DNA of 64,000 nucleotides. It comes from Dromiciops gliroides (taxonomy: Eukaryota; Chordata; Mammalia; Microbiotheria; Microbiotheriidae). The first letter of the stretch is position 1, and each line of letters begins with the position of its first letter. Below, piece after piece: positions 35,440 to 46,609 of this stretch. Location: contig NC_057867.1 of NCBI RefSeq assembly GCF_019393635.1, positions 1,196,527 to 1,260,526 of the forward strand, read 5' to 3'. Under the pieces are notes generated by a model. The model made no database searches and was not told the origin of the DNA. It saw only the letters and a program-made list of their open reading frames with translations. The position numbers were made by a program, and so were the translations under genes.

Positions 35440-38400
35440 CCAACAAAAAACCAAATCTGGCCTCAGACACTTGACACTTACTAGCTGTGTGACCCTGGGC
35501 AAGTCATTTAACCCTCATTGACCCACCAAAAAAAAACAAACAAAAAAAGTGATGGGGAAGTATTTTTCTTCCTAAATACCCCTCTGACTCTGAGTCCCCT
35601 ACCAGATCATTGGCTAACCCTCCCCAGTGTCCTGGGCAACAAGCCTCTAAAGGGGTGTGTGTGTGTGTAAATGCTTTTGTGAACCTCCAGACTGCCCTTT
35701 GAGGGCATACTCACTCCATCCCCCTCCCTCCTGCAGAGCAGTCTTTGAGTCTGGGCAAGGGGCTCTGGATACCATTGAAGCTTGGTGTTTGTTTAATTGA
35801 AATGCTGTGAACCCCAGAGAGTCAGAGAGGAGGGAAACCTCATTGTCCTTAGGGGCTTCTGTCTCTTTCCCACGTAAAGACACTTGAGGATTCCAGCTCA
35901 CCCAAGCAAGCAGGGTCTCCTTCTCAGCCACGTGGTAGATGAGACGAAGAGGCCTGGATGGAGAATGCAGACGCCCGTGCAGGTGATAGTAGAGGTCAAA
36001 GAGTCTCTGGCGCTCACACTCACTGGCATATGGCCCCTCCATCTCTGGGCTGGTGGGGAATGAGGGTTAGAAGGGACAGTCAAAAGGGATCCTTCTCCCC
36101 TTTTTCCTCTTCCCTCCTCCACCTCCCTCCTTCCTGCCCTCCCAGAACTGAGGACCCAACAGTCACCTGGTGAACTGTGGCAGCTGTCGATAGTTGTCAG
36201 GGATGTCAAAAGGCTTGTAGAGGAAGTGCCGTAGGTCGGGTGCACCAACTGCACTGACCCCATAGGAGGGCAACCCTACCCCACCACCAGCCAGAACCCG
36301 GGAGGCACCCAGGGCCTGCAAGCCCTCTTCAACTATCCGCTTACAGCCAGCCAGGGCATGGAAGGCCTCTCGGTCAGTGGAGAGGAGCACAAGGCAGATA
36401 GCATAGTCAGTGTTATCACCTAGGTAGCTAACATAAGCATAAAAAAAGCCATCGGGGTTGAATCGAGGCAGGCAGACTGGAGCCCAGACCTCCCCAGCCC
36501 GGAAGGCAGAAGACGCTCCCACTAAATTCAAGAGCAGGTGGAGATCAGCCGGGTCGAGGCGGCAGTCTTCCAGGACGGCCCTCTCTTGGGCTGCTGTGAC
36601 TAGGTGGCGGCCAGCAGCCAAGATGGAGAAGGCCAGGCTGGGTGCTGTGGCCCGCTGCAGGAGGGCACCTAGGCTGTCCCGGAATGGGGCAGGCAGGGGC
36701 AGGCAACGCACAGCACCCAGCAGGAAACCTGGCTCCCGCTCAGCCCCATCTAGCAGGCTGTCAAGGATTCGCTCTGAGCCAGCCAGTAGCCTGCGCAAGT
36801 CATAGCTCCTCTGGCGCTCAAACACTCGGGCCACGCCAGCTCGAGTTAGCACGCTCACAATCTGGGCGTGCACTCCAAGGAGCTCACACCGAAGCTGTGC
36901 AGCTGACTGGGGGGTCCTGGACACTGCAACCAGCACTAGTGGGCCCTGCTGCAAGAAGACCAATGTTCGATCATCTGTCATGGAGGAAGGAGAAGCAAAT
37001 GAAGGAGATGAAGGCAAACACATAAGTCCCTTCCTGCTCTCCCCAGCAAGTTGTTTACCCTCTACCAGTTCCTGACATTCAAACCCTGAGGGGAAAAAAC
37101 GGGTGGCTGTCAGTGACTCACTGTGTGACCATGGACAAGTTCATTCTTCTTTTTTTTTTTTTTTAGTGAGGCAATTGGGGTTAAGTGACTTGCCCAGGGT
37201 CACACAGCTAGTAAGTGTTAAGTGTCTGAGGCCTAATTTGAACTCAGGTCCTCCTGACTCCAGGGCCAGTGCTCTATCCACTGCGCCACCTAGCTGCCCC
37301 AAGTTCATTCTTCTTACTGGGCCTGCTGCCTCCTTGGAAAAATGTGGGGATGATCTTTAAGTCTCCTTCCGGGTCTCATAGGTGATATTCTGAGTTGGAA
37401 GGCCTCACCGTACTTAGGAATTTAGACCCTGATCCAAGGTGAATCTTTTATGGAAATGGAACTCAGCCTAGTGCGATAGAAAAAGCCCTGGATCGGGAAT
37501 CAGTGTACTTGGTTTCAAATCTGTCTCCAATTCAGCTGCTTACTACTTGTGTGACCTTGGGTTCATCATTCACACTTTTCACACTTCTTAGAACCTTTTT
37601 CATCTGTCAAACAAAGGCCTTGGCCTATATAGTTCATGACGTCTTTCCGGTTCAAAATCTATGCTTCAGAAGGAAAGGGTGAGAGGAGAGGACTTTTTAC
37701 AAAACCCTGGAGGAGACCACCTTGGGCCCCTCTGGGCTTTTCTAGGAAGAGAAGGGAGAGCTTGGGCGAGGCAACAGGTGACACAAAGGTTGCATTCTGG
37801 TAATGAGTGAAAGAGAGACAGAGAGAGAAAGAGTGAGTGTGTGTGTGTAACTGTGTTTGGGGAAAAAGGATAAGGTGGTCCCTACCTGAGTAGATAGAAC
37901 GGATGGCATTGTCCCCACTTTGAATGAATGAGACTAGGGCCATCATCACACCCATGGTGGCAGACAGGGCCTCCTCATTGCCATATCGGGAATAGATGGG
38001 CTTTCCAGCCTCACTCAGCACGAACACATGCTTTCGCCTGCTTCGCCAACCCTCAGCCGTCACATCCTCCTCATCTCGAGGTCCTGGAGTGGACAGTTCC
38101 CCTCTTTGGCTGGTGTCACCACTGCCAGGCATTTTACCTGGCTTTCCTGAGTCCTTGGTTCCTTCCTTATCCTTTTCCTCCAAGGAGGTCTGGCTGGACA
38201 GCTCATGCACACCTGAAACAAAAGGCCTTCTGTGAGTCTTCTGTTGACTGTCCTGTCCAGTTTCCAGGAAGCTACCATCGGTTAGATAGATACCCCCTTC
38301 TCCAAGAAGCCTTTCTGGGTTTGCTACAGTCCCGATCGACCTAGATGTCAGCCCTCTTCTCCTAAGCCGTTTGGGGCAGCACCCAGCCCCTTCACACAAA

Positions 38401-38663
38401 GCCTGATGCCCCCAGCTTGAGTTGGGGGTGCTGTAGTGGTGGGGAGGCTCACCTAGGTGGGCGGGGGCTTCTTCCTCGGGCCCAGTCAGGGCCCCCTGAA
38501 CCTCCTCGTCAGCCCTGGGGGGTCCACGAGACTCCTGGCTGCCGGGGGCTCCCAAAGGCTCCTCGTCACTGGCAACTGTAAAAGGCCTCGCGGGGTCACT
38601 GGAGGCTTCCGGGGCTGGAGCGGAGCCGCCGCAAACGCTTCCTCCGGCCTCCACGTCCTCCAT
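34289..38663 (-). CDS. MON1B: MON1B, subunit of the Mon1-Ccz1 Rab7 activator
   Basis: MON1 with CCZ1 exchanges nucleotide on Rab7 at the early-to-late endosome switch. Coding exons: 38663-38453, 38212-37886, 36974-36167, 36049-35902, 34495-34289. They splice in frame to 566 residues; human MON1B is of similar length. The N-terminal 125 residues are acidic and low in conservation. Then come longin-type regions: 'RKHVFVLSEAGKPIYSRYG' (about 128-146), 'LVFLQQGPLVLVAVSR' (about 184), 'WAPVCLPRFNPDGFFYAYVS' (about 375-394), 'GAPDLRHFLYKPFDIPDNY', and the last exon 'KLLRWLKREEDRLFIRYPPK'. Paralogue B rather than A is supported by the close match of 'HAQIVSVLTR' and 'AAQERAVLEDCRLDPADL', and by SYCE1L lying immediately downstream on the same strand, as on human 16q23. 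Intron 4 (35901-34496) holds an L1 end and a SINE with a CA run. Confidence 0.95.
35020..35247 (+). mobile_element. L1 3' end
   Basis: 'tgactaatacagaaatatg' and 'cctatatcagattgcttgct' followed by 'aaaacaaatgttga' match other L1 tails in the window (22800, 14300). Confidence 0.7.
35248..35545 (+). repeat. CORE-SINE, (CA)n run and second SINE tail
   Basis: A full SINE (35248-35382) runs straight into about 25 CA units (35383-35433), then a partial SINE from its core onward (35455-35545) with its own A-tail. Confidence 0.9.
37147..37302 (-). repeat. CORE-SINE, antisense
   Basis: Antisense copy in MON1B intron 2, with 'aagttcattcttctt' on both sides as target duplication. Confidence 0.93.
37440..37640 (+). 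repeat. MIR SINE
   Basis: 'acttgtgtgaccttgggttc' and 'catctgtcaaac' in MIR order, diverged. MON1B intron 2. Confidence 0.7.
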
Positions 38664-39650
38664 GTCCGCAGCCCTGGCTTGGGGCAGAACAGTTCCTTGA
38701 GTGCCTGGAGGTTCCTCCAGCCCGCCTGCCTTCCATTGACCCCCCTGATCCTATGGAGGCAAATGGGGCGAAGAAAGGCCACTCCCAGGCCGGCCCTCGC
38801 CCCGGCCCCGGCCGCCATCATCACCGCTCCCCCCTCGCCCGGGCCCCAGCGCGCAGGACTCACCCTGGGGCCTCTAGGCCGCTGCCCGGGGGAAGAGGGC
38901 AGGAGCAGCGCGCCGGGGCCGGGGCCGGGCCGGGGGCCGAGGGCGGGGCCGGGGCCGGGGCCGAGGGCGGGGCCGGGGCCGAGGGCGGGGCCTGCGTTCG
39001 TAGGCTCCGGGCCCCGCCCCCCGTCCCCCCGCCTCTCCCTCCTCCAGCCTCACGCTCCGGGGGCGGGGCTAGGTGCACCAGACGTCCTCTCGGCCAATAC
39101 GGCGCCTGGACTGTCGTTTGTCCCGCCCCGGGATTTAACCGACACCTCCTGCGGGCCAAAGAACCTGCTGGGAACAGAGAGAACTAGCCTCGGTTCCGCT
39201 GCCCGCCACCTCCCCTCCCCTCAGGGCTGTCTGGGCCTATTTCGCCCATTGGGGACTATGCCTGGCAGTACTACCGCGGACCGATGGGCAGGCTGAGAAC
39301 GCCCGTTCCCTCTTCTTTTTCCTGGGCCCGCCTAAGCCAATCCCGCCCACCCCCGGGTCATCCTTCCAGAAACCTCTCACGGGCCAATGAGAGAGAGCTT
39401 CGAGCGCCCGGAGAGCACCGTCAGCCCCTCCCTTCCCTCTCCTGGGGAACTGAGGACGCGGGGGGCGGGTCTACCCCGCCTGGCCTGGAGCCGCGGGCTC
39501 TCATTGGCCACAAACCTGAGGGCGTTCCCCGTACTGCCTCGCTCTGGAAACGGTTGGGCGGTGCCCGCGCGCGCACGTGCACGCGTGCGCAGCTTGGTCG
39601 AGTTATGCTTGGGGGGCAACTCGGCTGCCTGCAGGTGAGGTGGGCGGGCG
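38664..39650 (-). promoter_or_regulatory. MON1B: MON1B CpG-island promoter
   Basis: Nearly 1 kb of dense CpG upstream of the MON1B start with several CCAAT-type motifs ('ggccaatac' 39091, 'agccaatccc' 39335, 'ggccaatgag' 39382). It extends well beyond the gene and is followed by a splice-donor-like site on the plus strand, so it may act in both directions. Confidence 0.7.
38919..38993 (+). repeat. GGGGCCG/GAGGGCG tandem repeat
   Basis: Short units 'ggggccggggccgagggc' recur four to five times just upstream of MON1B. The plus strand is G-rich and could form G-quadruplexes. Confidence 0.85.
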
Positions 39651-40060
39651 GCCGCGGGGGTGCGTGCACGCGTGGCCGGCCCCGCCTCCGTCCCGGAGCA
39701 GATGCGGGGCAACCCCACGCTTGGTCGTCTCCGGCCCTGTCTCCCCGCACCTTTTTCCTCTCGTAAGCCCCGTCCCTAGCCCAGGGACACATGGCATGGG
39801 GGGGGGGGGGGCCTGCGCGCACACGGGCCTCCCCCAGGCCTCGGCTCCTTCTAGCCGTCCCCGCGCTTCTCCGGACGCCTGGGGCCTCTCTTCCAGGGGC
39901 CTGGAAGTTGCCTGAATGCTGCAGCCCCCAGGGAGTCTCTTAGCCACGGCGGGGCGGGGCGCCTTGCTGGCTGCTGCCCTTCTGGAAGCGGAAGCCAACA
40001 CGGAGGCCATCCCTGCTCGCAGTTTCCATTTGACTTGGTGGTGGAGAACGTTCAGGGTCC
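39605..40060 (+). other. Candidate divergent exons opposite MON1B
   Basis: An ATG at 39605 opens ten codons ending in CAG at 39634 before a good donor (gtgagg). A second exon-like block runs from 39897, after 'cctctcttccag', to 40060 before 'gtaagagagg'. Joined directly, the frame stays open through the second block. An alternative ATG inside it (39917) gives a leader rich in Ala/Leu/Arg. I do not recognise the product. It may be a noncoding divergent transcript. Confidence 0.3.
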
Positions 40061-40184
40061 CCAGTAAGAGAGGACAGAGTACAGACCGACCAGGAAATGC
40101 AGTGAGTGTGAGCCCCGTCACTAGTAGGGGACGGGCACTTCTGCAGCTGACAACGGATAAAAAGCGTCCAAGTCATATATATAA

Positions 40185-40360
40185 TGTCAAACGAGATAAT
40201 ATTTACGGAATGTCATCTCATTTGAGACTCACCACAACCCTCCGAGGTAAGGGCTATGATTAGTGAAACAGGCAGACAGAGGTTCAGGCCACACAGCTAG
40301 TATCTGAGGCCAGATTAGGGATTCAGGACTCCACGCCCACAGCTCTAACCACCAGGCTGC
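40185..40360 (-). repeat. MIR-like SINE
   Basis: 'atttacggaatgtcatctc' to 'caccaggctgcctcc' follows the MIR layout in antisense, diverged. Confidence 0.6.
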
Positions 40361-40544
40361 CTCCTTTACCTGTCCCTGAAGTGTGTGCCGAGGCATCTCC
40401 TAGTCAAATGGGCAGTAGAGGACAAAATGGAGTTATATTCTCTCCAAAATCTGTTTTCGATGCTGTCTACAATTAACTATGTCTAAAACAGAACGTAGCC
40501 TCCCCCCCAAAACAAAACAAAGCCACCCAAACCCTTGTTTTTGT

Positions 40545-40753
40545 TGTGGTGAAGTTGTTATTCAGTCATGCTCGATTCTCTGTGACCCCGTTTGAGATCT
40601 TCTTCTTTTTTTTTTTAATTAATAAAGTATTTAATTTTTTCCCATTACATGTAAAGATAGTTCTCAACTTTTGTTTATACAAGCTTTCCAATTTCAGATT
40701 TTTCTCCCTCCCTCCCCCCCCCCTCCCCTAGACAGCAGGTAATCTGATATGGG

Positions 40754-40803
<50 letters not shown>

Positions 40804-40970
40804 TTAATAACATTAATCCTACTTCTGCATTAGTCATGTTATAAGAGAAAAAATCAGAGCAATGATGAAAAACCTCATTTGAGATCTTAAAGATACTGGA
40901 GAGATTTGTCATTTCCTTCTCCAGTTCATCTTGCAAATGAGGAAACTGAGGCAAACAGGGTCAAGCAACT
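40545..40970 (-). repeat. CORE-SINE split by an antisense L1 end and a (TA)n run
   Basis: The SINE starts 'cattcagtcatgctcgattc'-like text near 40560 and resumes at about 40877 ('tttgagatct' is on both sides, the target duplication). Between them lies an L1 3' end in reverse ('cccattacatgtaaagatag') with about 22 TA units at 40758-40800. Confidence 0.75.
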
Positions 40971-41134
40971 ACAACAAAAAATTTCTGGAAACAACTCTAA
41001 TTCCAGTCTCCCAGATTAAAAACTTCAGAACTGTCCTTATTTCCTCCCTCCCTCTCACACCACACCAGTTGCCAAATCTTAGCACATCATCTCTCAGATC
41101 TGTCCCTTGCTTGCCACCATCCTAGTTCGGGGCC

Positions 41135-41951
41135 TGTGGGATACTATGGCTTTAGCCGTCTGGTCTGGTCATACAAGGAAAGCTAACTTCCCGTTGACCC
41201 CCTTAGGGAACCTGGCCTCTCATTCACTCCCTTATATAAGGGAAAGTATGTGCACATTCACATCTTCCTGGCACATGCTAGGTAGTTAGCCTGTCCTGGG
41301 CAGTTTCAAGGGATTTTGTCATCAATAGTTTCCCAGGGAAGCACGTGTGTACACCTGGTCTTTCTTATGCATGCTTTTTTTGCTCCTCCCTATAAAAGGG
41401 GGTCTCTTCGTGTAGAGAACTCCGAGGGCCAGAGGCCTTTTCTGAAGTTCCCCTCCCCGGTGTGATGCCCAGACCTTTAGGCATGTCAAGGATCTGTTAA
41501 AGTGTTCTGAGAATCAAAGCCAGGGAGTGAGGAAGACAGAACAACAAAAGTTCTCATGGCCATAAGATTAAACAAGAAGCCAGGTGGTCTCACTATCTTG
41601 TATATGCAGTAACTGTCAATTATAATTTGATGAATGGTTTTGTTATTCAAAAAATGTTATCATGAACTCATGCTTTGCTTTACTACAAGAGAATTGTTAA
41701 GCTGGGAAATAAAGTAGTGGTAGCAGAGTAGAGTCTGCTGCATTTTAGAAAGAACTGCCTCCTGTCCTTCATCTCTCCTTCTGCCCCCTTTTTCGTTCCC
41801 CAGATCTGAAGCGCTGGCCGCTTCATCTTAGAACCACTGGCAGTCACAGACTTCTGTTAGCCATGTGTGAGTGGCTTATAATAAATCTTTCTCTATTTGC
41901 AATGCTGGCTCTTCTGGCCTCTTTCTTCGATATCTTTTACCTCGGCTTACA
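41135..41951 (+). repeat. LTR candidate, retroviral fossil
   Basis: TG start, CA end ('cggcttaca'), a TATA-like 'cctataaaaggggg' at about 41390, AATAAA at about 41881 and a U5-like piece. The layout is that of a class I LTR. No target duplication was seen, so the edges are uncertain. Confidence 0.5.
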
Positions 41952-42205
41952 TGGGGAACTTATTCTCCCAAGACTTATCCAACTGGGCCTCGTTATTTAT
42001 TACCCTTACTAGCACATAATTCAGTCTCAACAGCCAATCTGTTTTCCACACCGATGGCAAAACATTTCCCAAAGTCACAGGTTTCACCAAACCACTCTTT
42101 TGTTCCAGACACTTTGCCAGGAGGCACAATCGGCCTGAAACTGAAGGCATTCTGTAATCCAGTTCTTACCAACCTTGCCAGAAATTTTTCTGTTAACATT
42201 GTATC

Positions 42206-42350
42206 AGGGCAGCTAGGTGGCGCAGTGGATAGAGCACTGGCCCTGGATTCAGGAGTACCTGAGTTCAAATCCGGCCTCAGACACTTAACACTTACTAGCT
42301 GTGTGACCCTGGGCAAGTCACTTAACCCCAATTGCCTCACTAAAAAAAAA
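42206..42350 (+). repeat. CORE-SINE
   Basis: Near-consensus sense copy; 'acattgtatc' flanks it on both sides. Confidence 0.93.
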
Positions 42351-42539
42351 ACAAAAAACATTGTATCTTCCACATCAACCCTCCCACCCTGCCCCCCAAG
42401 AAGACCTTTCAATGGATCCATCCATCCCCACTAAGCTATGTCTCATATCTGTGGCTAAACCTGAGAAGGTCACATACAATTTGTGTTTTCATTTCTTTTC
42501 TCACTCTGTAACCTTTTAAAATATGGCTTCAGACCTGAT

Positions 42540-43020
42540 CGTTCAACTGAAACTGCTCTTTCCAAAGTTCTTAATTGCTTTTTCTAAACCCTCATTTTTT
42601 TTGCCCTCTCTGCAGCTTTGACACTGTAGATCACCCTCTTCTCCTGAATTCTCTCTCCTCACCAGGCTCCCTCCTGGTTCCCCTTCTGAGAACTGACTGC
42701 TCTTTCTCACTTTCCTATATTGGATCTTCATTCAGGTCTGGGTACCCTCCAAGACTCTGTCCTAGGCCCTCTTCTCCCTCTGTACTCCCATCAGCTCCCA
42801 TGATTTCTTTTATCATCTCTGTGCAGATGAATTTCAGCTATTCCTTTTGGTTATTTCAAGCCAGATTGTCCATAGACAGTAAACTCAAGCATGTCCAAAA
42901 AGGAGTTCCTCTTTCCCTTCCAACTCTCCCCTCTTCCTGTGGCGTATACCACTATCCTCTCAGTCAGCCAGGCTCTCAACCTTTCACTCTGTCTCATCCC
43001 ACCCTCCCCAGCCCCCCATC
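42540..43020 (+). mobile_element. L2-clade LINE fragment
   Basis: Broken RT frames such as 'FDTVDHPLLLNSL' (a typical L2 motif) near 42617. Corresponds to part of the larger copy at 17170-19485. Confidence 0.7.
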
Positions 43021-43039
43021 CAATATTTCTGGAACAAGG

Positions 43040-43385
43040 GTTATAGGGTGTTCAGGAGGACTAGCAGCTCTGGTGTGAGGCCTTGTTGAGTCCTTTTCAA
43101 GGCTGCTCATCTACCTCTGAGGGCCATCTGCTTGACCTAACTCTCACATCTGGCTCCAAGAAGCTGTAGCTTGCACAGTGGTCACATCACCAGGAAACCA
43201 TCTTGGCAGACAGGCCTTGAGGGTAACAGGCCTCAAACCCATTAGGTGAATTTGGAAGATGTGTACCCCAAGCATGTAAAAACTTCCCCTGGTGGAATGA
43301 GTGTCTGAAGCAGATGCTGTGGTCAGACATTAAAGAGACCGCTGCATTCCTGGCAATCGCCCACCACCCTGCCTTCTGGGGTCTA
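43040..43385 (+). repeat. Unclassified interspersed repeat, copy 1
   Basis: Shares ordered similarity with 55440-55745: 'tgaggccttgttgag', 'ctgctcat..acctctg', 'taacaggcctca', 'gaagcagatg', 'ggtcagacatta'. No coding potential. Class unknown. Confidence 0.6.
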
Positions 43386-43479
43386 AATTATTACTCTGTA
43401 TATATTAATGGCTATTTATATAATGGCTATTGTACCTGTTTTAGCATTAAGTATTTATTATTTGTTTTTGTTTGTGGGG

Positions 43480-43595
43480 TTTTTTTGGTGAGGCAATTGG
43501 GGTAAGTTTCAAGTGTCTGAGGCTGGATTTGAACTCAGGTCCTCCTGACTCCAGGGCTGATGCTATACCCACTTCGCCACCTAGCTGCCCCTTTT
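43480..43595 (-). repeat. CORE-SINE, antisense, internally deleted
   Basis: Begins 'ggtgaggcaattggggtaag' but lacks the core segment before 'tttcaagtgtctgaggctgg'. Confidence 0.88.
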
Positions 43596-44136
43596 ATTCT
43601 CTTTTGATAGAGGCTGGTCAGTCACTATACACTGATCAAAGCTAATTGGGTAGCATCCTTCAGAATTGACACGGCTTGAGGGGGGTTCCATATTAAAATG
43701 ATCTCTACAGACTACTATCCAAAAGACTATCGCCTAGCAAAGTCCAAAGAACTAGACAAAAGAGTAGATAGATCTCCATTCCTTTCGTGCCTTTGGGCTA
43801 GCCCTGAGATTAGAACTTTCTCAAGAGCTGATCTTTCTGAGGGGGGTGAGGGAGAAGAAGACACCTAAAACTGGGTCCCTAGGTCCCCAAGAAATTAATT
43901 ATTCATAATTATTTTCTCACATATTGAACCAGGCCTGCATTCTGATATAAATCCCACCCAGTCATATGATCTTATTGTGATATGTTGCTGGAATATCTTT
44001 GCTAGTATTTTCTTTAAAATTTTTGCATTGACATTCATTAAGAAAATTGGCCTTGGGCCTCACCACAAAAAAAAAAAAAAAGAAAATTGGCCTATAGTTT
44101 TGTTTCTCTTGTTTTTGCTCTCCTATGTTAAGGTAT

Positions 44137-44789
44137 TGATAACTACAAATTTTCTGAGAACTGACTGATTTCCCCACCTAGTCCCCCTGGCCAGGCAGGT
44201 GAATTGCCTAGTGCTAAGAGTCTTTGTCAGACTCTTTTGTTTTTGTTTGTCTCTTTGTTTTGGTGGGCAGTGAGGGTTAAGTGACTTGCCCAAGGTCACA
44301 CAGCTAGTAAGTGTCAAGTGTCTGAGGCTGGATTTGAACTCAAGTCCTCCTAAAAACAGGGCTGGTGTTTTATCCACTGCGACACCTAGCTGCCCCCTAA
44401 TTCCAGGCTCTTGATAGACTTATGGACCTTCCCCCACCTTACTCCCCAGACTTTATGTTATTATGTAAAAGGGTCCACCTACATTAAGTATTTTCTATTT
44501 AGAGTTAAGTAATGTCTATACTTAACTCAGGAGCAGTTCTATGGTTTCTTTTGTTAAAGGTTCATTTACATTAAGTAGTTAGTAGTTTCTGTACTGACTT
44601 TTTGAGACTTCTGGAGCAGTCTTTTGGTTCCCTTTTGTTCTGTTACTCCATAAAAATCCTGTCCTTGGTTCCCATCTTTGGGCATTCCTAGCTTCTTGCT
44701 TTGGGATACCATGAGCTATAGTTCCTCTGCCCTGATTAAAGACCTTATTTTCTCCTATATTGATTGTTTCCTTAATTTACAGGTTAACA
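44137..44789 (+). repeat. Solo LTR (family B) with a SINE inside
   Basis: Starts TGATAACTAC, ends GTTAACA, flanked by 'gtat' on both sides. AATAAA-like and TATA-like features are near 44650-44740. An antisense SINE occupies about 44250-44398. It matches 61957-62376 closely in the opposite direction. Looks like a single LTR without internal part. Confidence 0.8.
44250..44398 (-). repeat. CORE-SINE inside LTR
   Basis: Antisense copy; head end 'gcgacacctagctgcccc' diverges slightly from consensus. Confidence 0.9.
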
Positions 44790-44889
44790 GTATCAAAACC
44801 ATATTTGTGTCATCAAAGGAATTTGGTAGGACTCTTTCTTTATGTATTTTTTCAAATAGTTTACAAAGTATTAGAATTAAATGTTCTAA

Positions 44890-45032
44890 TGAGACATTAA
44901 TACACTCGTGGTAAAGTTGTAAACTGATTCAAACATTCTGTAGAGCAATTTGGAACTAAGGCCAAAGGGCTAGAAAACTATGCATACTCTTTGACCTAGT
45001 AATATCACTACTGGGTTGGTATCCAAAAAGAG
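44890..45032 (+). mobile_element. Short L1 3' fragment in opposite direction
   Basis: 'gtaaagttgtaaactgattc' and 'agagcaatttggaactaagg' are L1 3' text in sense, flanked by 'agaattaaatgt' duplicated in the surrounding antisense L1. Confidence 0.75.
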
Positions 45033-45251
45033 AGAATTAAATGTCTTTCACCATTTGGTAGAATTCACTAGTAAATCCATCTGGTCCTGGGGATTTTTTC
45101 TTAGGGAGCTCCATTTCACTTAGACTGTCAGTTTTACTGGTCTATAATTGGGCAAAATAAGTATTAATCATTGCTTTAATTTCATCTTCATTGGTGCAAT
45201 TACCCTTTTCATTTTTTATACTAGTAATTTTTTTTTTAAATAAAATTAACC

Positions 45252-45395
45252 GGGCAGCTAGGTGGCACAGTGGATAAAGCACTGGCCCTGGATTCAGGAG
45301 GACCTGAGTTCAAATCCGGCCTCAGACACTTAACACTTACTGGCTGTGTGACCCTGGTCAAGTCACTTAACCCCCATTGCCTCAGCAAAAATAAA
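45252..45395 (+). repeat. CORE-SINE
   Basis: Sense copy with target duplication 'aaataaaattaacc'. Confidence 0.93.
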
Positions 45396-45667
45396 TAAAT
45401 AAAATTAACCAATGGTTTATCTATTTTACTGTTTCCCCCCATAAAACCAGCTCCTAGTTTTATTTATTAGTTGGTTAATTTTCCACTTTAAATTCTATCA
45501 ATCTTTCTTTTGATCTTTAGGGTTTTCAATTTGGTATTTAATTGGAGATTTTCAATTTGTTCTTTTCTCTAGTTTTCCTAGTTGTGTGTCCAATTTATTG
45601 ATCTGCTCTTTATCTCTTTTATTGATGTATCTATTTAGAGATAGAAATTTTCCCCTAAGTACTGCTT

Positions 45668-45830
45668 TGGAGCAGCTAGATGGCGCAGTAGATAGAGCAC
45701 AGGCCCTGGAGTCAGGAGTACCTGAGTTCAAATCCGCCCTCAGACACTTAACACTTACTAGCTGTGTGACCCCGGGCAAGTCACTTAACCCCAATTGCCT
45801 CACTAAAAAAAAAGAAAAGAAAAGAAAAGA
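45668..45830 (+). repeat. CORE-SINE
   Basis: Sense copy with an AAAAG-type tail and target duplication 'agtactgctttgg'. Confidence 0.95.
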
Positions 45831-45904
45831 AGTACTGCTTTGGCTGCATCCCACAAATTTTGGAATATTGTCTCTTTGTTGTCATTCTATTTAATGAAAT
45901 TATT

Positions 45905-46190
45905 GGGGGCAGCCAGGTGGCGTAGTGGATAAGCACTGGCCCTGGATTCAGGAGTTCCTGAGTTCAAATCCAGCCTCAGACACTTACTAGCTGTGTGACC
46001 TTGGGCAAGTCACTGCCCTGCAAAAAACAAAACAAACAAACAAAAGTCAAAAGGGGCAGCTAGGTGGCACAGTGGATAGAGCGCTGGCCCTGGATTCAGG
46101 AGTACCTGAGTTCAAATCTGGCCTCAGACACTTACTAGCTGTGTGACCCTGGGCAAGTCACTTAACCCCCATTGCCCTGCTAAAATAAAA
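45905..46190 (+). repeat. Two CORE-SINEs in tandem
   Basis: Copies at 45905-46045 and 46054-46190 lie head to tail. 'aatgaaattat' from the host L1 appears before the first and after the second, so one inserted at the tail of the other or both came as a pair. Confidence 0.9.
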
Positions 46191-46267
46191 AAAAAATTTT
46201 TTTTTAAATGAAATTATCGATTGTTTCTAAGACTTGTTCTTTGACCCACTCATTCTTTAGGGTTAGA

Positions 46268-46609
46268 TGTGAGGAATTGGGGGATGAGTTGACTCCTCTC
46301 AGTGGGAATGAAGCTGATTATCTGGAATAGTCTGGGTGTATACCCACAGGTGATTAGCAAGGGTTCAGCTTGAGAGATTTTGGTCTGGGAGAATCTATAG
46401 TATAGTATAGGGAAGTTTTGGGCAGAAGGGTGGGAATTGTAGATTGTAAATTGTAACCCTTGAAAGAGTGAGTGGCCATTTCCTCAAACCTGCATCCTTG
46501 TTCACTCTGAGAGGGGTGGCCCATTCTCTCGAGAAATGACAATAAATGAGCCTTTGACACATCACCAATGCTGAGTTCCAGAAGTTTATTGGAGTGATTT
46601 TTTCTCACA
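46268..46609 (+). repeat. Solo LTR (family C)
   Basis: Runs TGTGAGGAATTGG to TTCTCACA with AATAAA near 46541. 'ttaga' on both sides is a 5-bp target duplication, and removing it restores the L1 text. A single LTR, with no internal part. Confidence 0.8.

Noticed and set aside
38457-39296. A 279-codon plus-strand frame opposite MON1B exon 1
   Set aside because: It is antisense to the MON1B exon and the GGGGCC repeat; long open frames are expected in such GC-rich DNA.
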